Shown here: in pieces, positions 1 to 5,011 of the stretch | How positions within the stretch are numbered: position 1 is the first letter of the stretch | Layout of the letters: each line of letters starts with the position of its first letter | Assembly (NCBI GenBank): GCA_028292305.1 | Contig: JAQGMQ010000284.1 | Span: 1 to 5,011 of the forward strand | Direction: 5' to 3' | Origin: Rhodoferax sp. | GTDB taxonomy: Bacteria; Pseudomonadota; Gammaproteobacteria; Burkholderiales; Burkholderiaceae_C | Length of the DNA stretch: 5,011 bases | Translations under genes and position numbers: made by a program | Notes under the pieces: generated by a model | Told to the model about the DNA's origin: nothing | What the model saw: only the letters and a program-made list of their open reading frames with translations | Databases searched by the model: none

Positions 1-755
1 CGGTGTCGGTGGAAGACTCGACGGGCTTCATGCACGCGTCCGACGGGGTCGCCGCACCGGCCGAGGCCACGTTGCGCTCCGAGACCTCGATCGTGGCCTC
101 GATCGCCATGGCCACGCTGGCGCCCAATCCGAAGGTGCCCTGGACCGAATGGGTGGGCGACTACGCGCTGGTGCGCAACGCCATCGAAGCCACCTGGCCC
201 GCGATCTTCGGCGACTTCAATGGCCGCTTCCGCACACCGGGCGGCTTTCAACGGCCGATCGCCGCACGCCACCGCGAGTGGAAGACGGCGAGCGGCAAGG
301 CCGTCTTCATCAGCCCCAAGTCACTGGGTGCCGACCCCGACACGCCCGAGCCCGATGCCGACACCCTGCGCCTGATGACGGTGCGCAGCGACGACCAGTT
401 CAACACCACCGTCTACAGCCTGAACGACCGCTTCCGCGGCATCTACGGCACCCGCATGGTGCTGATGATGAACCCGCAGGACATCGCCCGGCTCGGCCTG
501 CAGGACGGCGCCACGGTGACCGCCGAGACCGCCGTCAACGACGGCTTCCACCGCGCCGTGGCCGGCTTGCGCGTCACCGCGTTCGACATCCCGCCGGGCT
601 GCGTGGCCGGCTACTTTCCCGAATGCAATCCGCTGATGCCGCTGGCCCACCATGCCGAACGCAGCAAGGTGCCCGCCGCCAAGGCGATACCCGTGCGCCT
701 GCGCATGACGGCACCGGCACCCCAGCCCGCGACCGAACACGGCGCGCTGGCCTGA
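1..755 (+). CDS. FdhF/YdeP family molybdopterin oxidoreductase, C-terminal part (5' end outside window)
   Basis: This is the carboxy-terminal 251 or so codons of a large molybdopterin-guanine-dinucleotide oxidoreductase of the formate-dehydrogenase-alpha-like YdeP group. Full-length members are about 750-780 residues. The frame is open to the first base, so the GTG at position 3 is internal and not a start. Counting from that codon, residues 1-40 carry the family's VEDSTGFMHAS and RSETSIVA stretches. Residues about 120-235 form the molydopterin-dinucleotide-binding domain, with RSDDQFNTTVYSLNDRFRG at about 128-146, a NPQDIARLGL turn at about 157-166, and PECNPLMPLAHH at 206-217. The last 15 residues are a Pro/Ala-rich tail. 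The iron-sulphur and cofactor-entry regions lie outside the window. YdeP of E. coli is linked to acid resistance, but the substrate of this branch is not established. The next gene begins 33 bases after the stop on the same strand, so the two are probably co-transcribed. No promoter can be seen here. Confidence 0.9.
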   Translation, partial: VSVEDSTGFMHASDGVAAPAEATLRSETSIVASIAMATLAPNPKVPWTEWVGDYALVRNAIEATWPAIFGDFNGRFRTPGGFQRPIAARHREWKTASGKAVFISPKSLGADPDTPEPDADTLRLMTVRSDDQFNTTVYSLNDRFRGIYGTRMVLMMNPQDIARLGLQDGATVTAETAVNDGFHRAVAGLRVTAFDIPPGCVAGYFPECNPLMPLAHHAERSKVPAAKAIPVRLRMTAPAPQPATEHGALA

Positions 756-788
756 CTTCTTATCTCCAATCAAAAACGAGGACCCACG

Positions 789-1916
789 ATGCCGAACGAT
801 GACCTGACCCCGACCGCCGCCGCGCGCGCACCGCTCGCCCCCCTGCCCTACGACGCGTCGTACGAGCAGCCCGAGGAAGACGAAGCCGAAACCACCCGCG
901 AAATGGTCGACACGCTGCGCAAGATCAGCGAAACCGTGCGCAAGGACGAAGGCCACGCCTACCGCAGCGTGCATGCAAAAAGCCACGGCCTGCTGCGCGG
1001 CGAGCTGCAGGTGCTGGCCGGCCTGCCCGCGGTATTGGCGCAAGGCGCGTTTGCCCAGCCCGGCGTGCACCCCGTGGTGATGCGGCTGTCGTCCACACCC
1101 GGTGACTTGCTGGAGGACAAGGTGTCCACGCCACGCGGCATGGCCATCAAACTGCTCGATGTGCAAGGGGCGCGCCTGCCCGGCTCGGAAGGCGCGAGCA
1201 CGCAGGATTTCGTGATGGTCAACGGCCCGGCCTTTAGCGCGCCGACCGCCAAGAAATTCCTGGGCAACTTGAAGCTGCTGGCCGGCACCACCGACAAGGC
1301 GCCCGGCGCCAAGAACGTGCTGGCCACCGCGTTGCGCGGCATCGAAAACCTGCTCGAGAAGGTCGGCGGCGGGAGCGCGATGCTGAAGTCGATGGGCGGG
1401 CACCCGGCCACCCACCCGTTGGGCGAAACCTACTACACCCAGGTGCCGATCCTGTTCGGCCCGTACATGGCCAAACTGTCGCTGGCACCGGTGTCGCCTG
1501 AACTGCTGGCCCTGAAAGACGCGCCGGTGGACATCGGCGACCGGCCCGACGCGCTGCGCGAAGCCGTGGTGCAGCATTTTCAGACCCAGGGCGGCACCTG
1601 GGAGCTGCGGGTGCAGCTGTGTCTCGACCTGGACACCATGCCCATCGAAGACGCCTCGGTGGTGTGGCCCGAAGACACCAGCCCCTATGTGGCGGTGGCG
1701 CGCATCACGGTGGCGCCGCAGCCGTCGTGGAGCGAAGCCCGCGTGCAGGCGGTGAACGACGGCATGGCCTTCAGCCCCTGGCACGGCCTGGCCGCGCACC
1801 GGCCCATCGGCTCGGTGATGCGGGTGCGCAAGGCGGCCTATGAAATGGCGGCTCGCTACCGGTCGGAACACAACCCGGTACAGGTCAGCGAGCCGAAATC
1901 GCTGGACGCGCTGTAG
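789..1916 (+). CDS. y4iL-like catalase-family haem protein
   Basis: A complete 375-residue protein of the short catalase-fold group typified by Rhizobium y4iL, against about 480-500 residues for a classical monofunctional catalase. Catalase landmarks are visible in order. VHAKSHG holds His62, the candidate distal haem histidine. VVMRLSSTPGD (96-106) and STPRGMAIKL (113-122) match the VRFS and DPRGFAVKF blocks. DFVMVNGPAF (140-149) carries Asn145 where catalases have the distal asparagine. Near the C-terminus, RKAAY (347-351) matches the R-x-x-x-Y signature in which the tyrosine is the proximal haem ligand. Haem binding is therefore well supported. True catalase activity is less certain, because this group may act as a peroxidase or on lipid hydroperoxides. 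There is no signal peptide, so it is probably cytoplasmic. The ATG follows a good Shine-Dalgarno GAGGA (778-782) with six bases between. It lies 33 bases after the molybdopterin oxidoreductase and is likely in its operon. Its stop sits in the loop of a hairpin shared with the convergent aldolase gene. Confidence 0.9.
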   Translation: MPNDDLTPTAAARAPLAPLPYDASYEQPEEDEAETTREMVDTLRKISETVRKDEGHAYRSVHAKSHGLLRGELQVLAGLPAVLAQGAFAQPGVHPVVMRLSSTPGDLLEDKVSTPRGMAIKLLDVQGARLPGSEGASTQDFVMVNGPAFSAPTAKKFLGNLKLLAGTTDKAPGAKNVLATALRGIENLLEKVGGGSAMLKSMGGHPATHPLGETYYTQVPILFGPYMAKLSLAPVSPELLALKDAPVDIGDRPDALREAVVQHFQTQGGTWELRVQLCLDLDTMPIEDASVVWPEDTSPYVAVARITVAPQPSWSEARVQAVNDGMAFSPWHGLAAHRPIGSVMRVRKAAYEMAARYRSEHNPVQVSEPKSLDAL

Positions 1917-1931
1917 TCAGGTCAGCGCGTC
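1905..1931. terminator. Convergent hairpin across both stop codons, candidate bidirectional terminator
   Basis: A 9-bp perfect inverted repeat, GACGCGCTG (1905-1913) and CAGCGCGTC (1923-1931), encloses a 9-base loop. The catalase TAG (1914-1916) opens the loop. The aldolase stop (1930-1932 on the minus strand) overlaps the right arm. A second, weaker stem, CAGCGA (1886-1891) with TCGCTG (1899-1904), lies directly to the left. Neither side has a T-run, so this is not a canonical intrinsic terminator. It is the only structure in the 13-base gap between two convergent genes, and a bidirectional stop or mRNA 3'-end stabiliser is the natural reading. The stem is seen directly; the function is inferred. 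Confidence 0.45.
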
Positions 1932-2721
1932 ACGAAGCGAAGTCGGGCTCGCTCTTCGCCAGGATGCGCAGCAGGCTCTGCAGATGGCGGCGCGCACTGT
2001 CGCGGCCGCCCGAGCGCATCTGCGCATAGGTGCGCGCGGCCACCTCGGGGGCGATCGGCTGCAACGGGCGGCCCGTGGCCTGGGCCAGACGCTGCACTTC
2101 GCAGGCGCGCTCCAGGTAGTACAGGTCGTCCCAGGCTTCGGCGATGCTGCCGCCCACCACCATCACGCCGTGGTTCTTCATGAAGATCACGTCGGCGTCG
2201 CCGATAGCCGCGGCAATGCGGTCGCCTTCCGAGGTGTCGAGCGCCAGGCCGTTGAACGTCGGGTCCACCGCGGTGCGGCCGTAGAACTTCAGCGCCGTCT
2301 GCCCGGCCCACAACAAGGGCGGGCCTTCGAGCATGGCCAGCGCCGTGGCGTTCGGCATGTGGGTGTGGAACACGGCACGGGCACGTGGGTGCCGCAGGTG
2401 CACCCGGCCATGGATGTAGAAGGCCGTGATCTCGGGCACGCCCTCGCCGGCCACCACGTTGCCGTGGAAGTCGCACACCAGCAGGCTCGAGGCGGTGATT
2501 TCCTCGAAGGCCCAGCCGTAGGCATTCACCAGAAACAGGTCGTCGCGGCCCGGCAGCACGGCCGACAAGTGGTTGCAGATGCGTTCCTGCAGTCCCTGGC
2601 GCGCCGCCATGCGGAAGCAGGCCGCCAGTTCCACCCGGGCCTGGCGGACCTCGGGGGTGGCGAGTTCATCGGGCCGCACGGCGGCGGGAGCGGTGTTGCT
2701 GGATGGCAGGGCATGCGCCAT
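1930..2721 (-). CDS. Class II aldolase/adducin family protein
   Basis: A complete 263-residue cytoplasmic protein of the zinc-dependent class II aldolase/adducin fold, the fold of fuculose-phosphate aldolase and ribulose-phosphate 4-epimerase. Visible motifs are as follows. ICNHLSAVLPG (48-58) sits in the substrate-loop position. DLFLVNAYGWAFEEITASSL spans about 61-80. VPEITAFYIHGRVH (95-108) carries Glu97 as the likely catalytic acid. VFHTHMP holds two zinc-ligand histidines (119 and 121). MKNHGVMVVG holds the third (His184). All metal ligands are present, so it should be an active enzyme. The substrate cannot be read from sequence. The YGWAFEEITAS type is found among uncharacterised members rather than the sugar-phosphate aldolases. 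The ATG is supported by AGGA (complement of 2728-2731) six bases upstream. It starts 27 bases after the racemase-family gene, so the two form an operon, perhaps acting on one hydroxy- or keto-acid intermediate (inference). The gene converges on the catalase gene. Confidence 0.9.
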   Translation of the reverse strand: MAHALPSSNTAPAAVRPDELATPEVRQARVELAACFRMAARQGLQERICNHLSAVLPGRDDLFLVNAYGWAFEEITASSLLVCDFHGNVVAGEGVPEITAFYIHGRVHLRHPRARAVFHTHMPNATALAMLEGPPLLWAGQTALKFYGRTAVDPTFNGLALDTSEGDRIAAAIGDADVIFMKNHGVMVVGGSIAEAWDDLYYLERACEVQRLAQATGRPLQPIAPEVAARTYAQMRSGGRDSARRHLQSLLRILAKSEPDFAS

Positions 2722-2748
2722 GGGTGATCCTGTGGATGATGATGTGTT

Positions 2749-3300
2749 TCAGGCGAGCCGGCGGCGCAGCGCCGCGACCGCACTGTCCACCGTTGTCAAC
2801 ACCTGCAGACCCGTGGCCGCTTCACACGCGGCCCGGGCCCGCGCCATGCTGAACTGCGCCAACGCGATGCGGGTGCAGCCGTTCTTGGCAAGCCGTTGTG
2901 CGGCAGCGGCGATCAGCGCGTCGTGCCGCGCGCCGTCACCCCGGTTGAGTGCGTCGAGCGCGCCTTCGGCCAACGCGGTGTCGAGCGCCATGCCGGCGCC
3001 GAACTCGGGCGGCATCGACACCAGCGTCGGCGCAAAGCTGGCCACCAGGCCAAGCCGGCCGGTACCCGCCTGGGCTTCGACCACCATGGCCTCGTTGGGT
3101 TTGAGCACCGGCATGGCCGGGTAACGCGCCGCCACGGCGTCGATGCAGGGCCCGAAGGCCGAGCAGGTGAACAGAATGCCCTCGGCGCCCGTGGCCACCG
3201 CGTAGTCGGCGAGCGCCAGAAACCGCGCATGCATGGCCGCGTCCAGCCCCCGGCCTTCTCGCGCCAGATCGGCCGACAGGCTGTCGTCGAGCAGGTTCAT
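2749..3300 (-). CDS. Aspartate/glutamate racemase family protein, 5'-truncated
   Basis: The protein belongs to the Asp/Glu/hydantoin-racemase fold. From the first available ATG it is 183 residues, about 30-40 short of the usual 215-225. Family-like sequence continues in frame upstream of that ATG, reading PVAPINEAFARDWPEAVR back to about 3353. Beyond that it runs into argC sequence, with no ATG, GTG or TTG before an in-frame stop at 3418-3420, so the normal N-terminal strand and start are missing. Remaining features are LFTCSAFGPC (43-52; Cys46 at the first catalytic-cysteine position), the RLGLVASFAPT strand (82-92), and RIALAQFSM (144-152) where many members have a strand followed by a Gly-Cys. 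The second canonical cysteine is thus replaced by Gln-Phe-Ser; Cys142 lies before the strand. Internal translation from 3300 is possible, since a GAGG lies 8 bases upstream. Without its first beta-strand the product may not fold. Its function, whether racemase, isomerase or decarboxylase, is unknown. It precedes the aldolase by 27 bases. Confidence 0.8.
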   Translation of the reverse strand: MNLLDDSLSADLAREGRGLDAAMHARFLALADYAVATGAEGILFTCSAFGPCIDAVAARYPAMPVLKPNEAMVVEAQAGTGRLGLVASFAPTLVSMPPEFGAGMALDTALAEGALDALNRGDGARHDALIAAAAQRLAKNGCTRIALAQFSMARARAACEAATGLQVLTTVDSAVAALRRRLA

Positions 3301-3349
3301 GCGAACGGCCTCGGGCCAGTCGCGGGCGAAGGCTTCGTTGATGGGCGCA

Positions 3350-3917
3350 ACCGGCTGCTGTGGCGCTGCTGCGACCGCTGACGGATGCCGGCCTGCTGCC
3401 CGCCGACTACCCGCTCGTCATCCACGCGGTCTCGGGCTATTCGGGCCAAGGCCGGGCCGGTGCGGAAGCCCACGAGGCCGGTGCGGGCGCGCCTGCGCTG
3501 ACCGTCTACGGCCTGGCGCTCGAACACAAACACGTGCCCGAAATGGAGGCTTACGCCGGCCTGGCGATCCGGCCGATTTTCGTGCCGGCCTACGGCAGCT
3601 ACCGGCAGGGCATCGTGCTCACCATCGGGCTGCACACGCGCCTGCTGCCCGCGGGTGTGTCGGGTGCGCGCATCCATGCATGCCTCAGTGAACGCTACCG
3701 CGGTGCGGCGCATGTGTGTGTGCTGCCGATGTCGTCCGACGCGCCGCTGACCGGGCTGGACCCGCAAATCCACAACGGCTCGAACGACATGAGCCTGGCC
3801 GTGGCGTGCAACGAACGCACGGGTCAGATCGTGTTGAGTGCGGTGCTCGACAACCTGGGCAAGGGTGCCGCGGGCGCGGCCGTGCAGAACCTGCGCCTCA
3901 TGGCGACGGCTGCCTGA
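3350..3917 (+). pseudogene. argC: N-acetyl-gamma-glutamyl-phosphate reductase (ArgC, type 2) remnant, N-terminal part missing
   Basis: ArgC reduces N-acetylglutamyl-5-phosphate to the semialdehyde with NADPH in arginine synthesis. This 185-codon stretch matches the C-terminal 60% of a type 2 ArgC, whose full length is about 305-320 residues. From GTG 3360, VALLRPLTDAGLLPADYP follows directly on the position where the family has NPGCYPTGA. HAVSGYSGQGR (22-32), ALEHKHVPEM (53-62, with the catalytic-histidine region), VPAYGSYRQGI (75-85) and QIHNGSNDM (136-144) are intact. The Rossmann NADP-binding domain and the catalytic cysteine are absent. An in-frame TGA stands at 3339-3341, and no Shine-Dalgarno precedes the GTG. 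ACCGGC at 3350-3355 would encode the missing Thr-Gly of that motif but is one base out of frame, owing to an extra T at 3356. No reductase activity is expected. The C-terminal half has stayed open and well conserved, which suggests recent loss. It abuts the truncated racemase gene and converges on rlmB. Confidence 0.85.
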
Positions 3918-3933
3918 ACCCGGCGCAGACCCC

Positions 3934-3946
3934 GGCCGGCCCGGCC
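3934..3946. terminator. Weak GC hairpin between argC remnant and rlmB
   Basis: GGCCGGCCCGGCC is an inverted repeat that can form a 5-bp GC stem with a 3-base loop. It lies in the 30-base gap between the convergent argC remnant and rlmB stop codons. There is no T-run on either side, and GC-rich spacers form such repeats by chance. I list it only as a possible termination structure. Confidence 0.2.
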
Positions 3947-3947
3947 T

Positions 3948-4682
3948 TCAGAGCCGTTGGCGCAGCGCTTCGTAGAGGCAGACGCCGCTGGCCACCGACA
4001 CGTTGAGGCTTTCCACCGCGCCGTGCATGGGGATGCCGATCAGCTCGTCACAGGTCTTGCGCGTGAGCTGGCGCATGCCGTCGCCCTCGGCGCCGAGCTC
4101 CAGCGCCACCGGGCCTTTCATGTCGACCTGGTACAGCGTCTTGGGTGCCTGGTCGCTGGTGCCGATGCACCAGATGCTGCGTTCCTTGAGCTCACCCAGC
4201 GTGCGCGCCAGGTTCGTGACCATGAAATACGGCACCGTCTCGGCCGCGCCGCTGGCGACCTTGGCCACGGTGGCGTTGATGCCGGCCGCGTGGTCCTTGG
4301 GCGCGATCACCGCATGCGCGCCCGCGCCGTCGGCGACCCGCAGGCAGGCGCCGAGGTTGTGCGGATCGGTCACGCCGTCAAGCACCAGCAGCAGGGGCGG
4401 GCCCTCGATGGCGTCTAGCAGATCGTCGAGCGAATGCACCTGCGGGATAGGCTCGACCCGCGCCGCCACGCCCTGGTGGCCATGGCTGCCGCAGAGCTTG
4501 GCCAGGCGCAGGCTGTCGCCTTCGATGAGCCGGGCGCCGGCTTCATTTGCTTTTTCGAGGAATTGCCGCATACGAGCGTCGCGGCGCGTGGGTTCGTAGT
4601 AGATCTCGATGATCGATTTGGGGGCGGTTTTGAGTCGCACGCCGACGGCGTGGAAGCCGAAGAGGACTTTGGGGGAGGACAT
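3948..4682 (-). CDS. rlmB: 23S rRNA (guanosine-2'-O-)-methyltransferase RlmB
   Basis: RlmB methylates the 2'-hydroxyl of G2251 in the P-loop of 23S rRNA using S-adenosylmethionine. This is a complete 244-residue protein, close to the 243 residues of the E. coli enzyme. The N-terminal rRNA-binding domain (about residues 5-78) begins KVLFGFHAV and includes GSHGHQGVAARV (65-76). The SPOUT knotted methyltransferase domain (about 97-240) has all three motifs. LDGVTDPHNLGACLRVADG carries Asn109 and the catalytic Arg115. LELGAEGDGM carries Glu199. IPMHGAVESLNVSVA (217-231) is the SAM-binding trefoil knot. All key residues are present, so it should be active. The ATG at 4680-4682 gives the family's usual MSSPKVLFG start. 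The Shine-Dalgarno is weak: GAAG, complement of 4694-4697, 11 bases upstream and followed by six Cs. In many proteobacteria rnr (ribonuclease R) precedes rlmB, but here a repeat-rich spacer follows and any such gene lies outside the window. Confidence 0.96.
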   Translation of the reverse strand: MSSPKVLFGFHAVGVRLKTAPKSIIEIYYEPTRRDARMRQFLEKANEAGARLIEGDSLRLAKLCGSHGHQGVAARVEPIPQVHSLDDLLDAIEGPPLLLVLDGVTDPHNLGACLRVADGAGAHAVIAPKDHAAGINATVAKVASGAAETVPYFMVTNLARTLGELKERSIWCIGTSDQAPKTLYQVDMKGPVALELGAEGDGMRQLTRKTCDELIGIPMHGAVESLNVSVASGVCLYEALRQRL

Positions 4683-4798
4683 GGGGGGATTATCTTCGCT
4701 GCGCGCTTTGGCGGTTTTTTGCCGGCTGTTCGTTTGTTTTTAGCTCGGCGAAGGGTTTCGGTTTTTAAGTCTGGTTGATTTGTCAATGCATGTTGACG
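4683..4798 (-). promoter_or_regulatory. AT-richer rlmB leader with a candidate -35 box
   Basis: This stretch upstream of rlmB is less GC-rich than its surroundings. On the minus strand it contains an exact TTGACA (complement of 4781-4786). The best -10-like string, TTAAAA, lies only about 12 bases downstream, so the promoter match is poor. The same TGTCAA forms a dyad with TTGACG (4793-4798): GTCAA, six bases, then TTGAC. It could be a small operator or a chance repeat. I see no riboswitch or coding sequence. Confidence 0.25.
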
Positions 4799-5011
4799 CC
4801 GCTGGCCGGGAATCGCCCCGGCGGGCGACCTACTTTTCTTTGCTTCGCCAAAGAAACGTAGGCAAAAGAAAGGCGACCCGCAGTCTGGGACCCTGCGCTG
4901 CGCTGCGGGCAAACCTGCACTGGCGGGTGTCGGCGGGGGTCTGGCTAAACTCGCTGCGCTCAAACAACGCCAGCCCTGATCCCGCCGCCCCCCACCATCG
5001 CAGGCCCAGCC
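4799..5011. repeat. Hairpin-rich intergenic repeat element (Comamonadaceae-type), continues past window end
   Basis: Four inverted repeats follow each other. Stem 1 is GCCGGG/CCCGGC (4805-4810 and 4817-4822). Stem 2 is CCTACTTTTCTTTG (4829-4842) with CAAAGAAACGTAGG (4849-4862), 14 bp with one T-C mismatch and a CTTCGC loop. Stem 3 is CCCGCAG/CTGCGGG (4877-4883 and 4903-4909). Stem 4 is nested: CGGCGGG/CCCGCCG (4931-4937 and 4981-4987) outside CTGGC/GCCAG (4941-4945 and 4969-4973). From memory, near-identical arrangements, with the TTTCTTTGCTTCGCCAAAGA hairpin at the core, recur between genes in Comamonadaceae and related genomes. Repeat status is therefore recollection; the stems are seen directly. 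Its role is unknown. Mobile non-autonomous repeat, transcript 3'-end structure and small RNA all remain possible. No protein gene is supported here; the open frame on the minus strand through it is a by-product of the repeat. Confidence 0.65.

Noticed and set aside
3..755. GTG at position 3 as a genuine start giving a 250-residue protein
   Set aside because: The sequence matches the middle-to-C-terminal part of a much larger enzyme, and the frame is open to the window edge.
321..1871. Long minus-strand open frame of 516 codons
   Set aside because: It lies antisense to the molybdopterin oxidoreductase and the catalase-like gene, is His/Gly/Arg/Val-rich, and has no recognisable domain. It is a GC-driven shadow of the real coding frames.
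1840..2727. Plus-strand open frame of 295 codons antisense to the aldolase
   Set aside because: Its composition (His, Gln, Arg, Gly, Ala) and lack of any family match mark it as a shadow. The minus-strand frame shows a clear class II aldolase with all zinc ligands.
3360..3917. GTG at 3360 as the start of a functional short ArgC
   Set aside because: There is no Shine-Dalgarno. The cofactor domain and catalytic cysteine are missing, and similarity begins abruptly in the middle of the protein.
4700..4717. GGC, T-run, GCC stretch near the rlmB start as a terminator
   Set aside because: The arms pair over only about three bases, and the T-run lies in the loop rather than after a stem.
4415..4963. 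Minus-strand open frame of 182 codons that covers the repeat element and enters rlmB
   Set aside because: Its N-terminal part translates the hairpin repeat (FFCLRFFGEAKKSRSPAG) and its C-terminal part is an out-of-frame reading of rlmB. Similar peptides appear as spurious hypothetical proteins wherever this repeat occurs.
4799..5011. CRISPR array or tandem direct repeats
   Set aside because: The repeats here are inverted and all different from one another. There are no regularly spaced direct repeats.

Overview
The window is GC-rich DNA, apart from an AT-richer stretch at about 4690-4800. It looks like a chromosomal segment of a betaproteobacterium, most likely Comamonadaceae (Variovorax/Acidovorax/Hydrogenophaga type). 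The main reasons are the protein flavour and the hairpin-rich intergenic element at the right end, which resembles a repeat I recall from that family. The genus cannot be fixed from the sequence alone.

Layout. (1) Positions 1-1916, plus strand: the C-terminal third of an FdhF/YdeP-type molybdopterin oxidoreductase, then after 33 bases a complete y4iL-like haem catalase-family protein. They probably form one redox operon. (2) Positions 1930-3353, minus strand: a class II aldolase/adducin-family protein (complete), preceded in its operon by an aspartate/glutamate-racemase-family gene that has lost its 5' end. The catalase and aldolase genes converge on a 9-bp perfect hairpin that overlaps both stop codons. 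(3) Positions about 3350-3917, plus strand: the C-terminal 60% of a type 2 ArgC (N-acetyl-gamma-glutamyl-phosphate reductase). It lacks the NADP-binding fold and the catalytic cysteine, and is therefore a remnant. (4) Positions 3948-4682, minus strand: a complete RlmB (23S rRNA Gm2251 methyltransferase). (5) Positions 4683-5011: non-coding. This holds the AT-rich rlmB leader, followed by a dense array of inverted repeats that runs off the window end.

The most notable point is the junction near 3345-3357. Two unrelated genes facing away from each other, the racemase and argC, are both cut at their 5' ends at the same place and abut with nothing between them. This is the signature of a deletion or rearrangement breakpoint, or of an assembly chimera. 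The other genes are ordinary housekeeping or peripheral metabolism, and I see no new multi-gene system. The second item worth following is the structured repeat upstream of rlmB.
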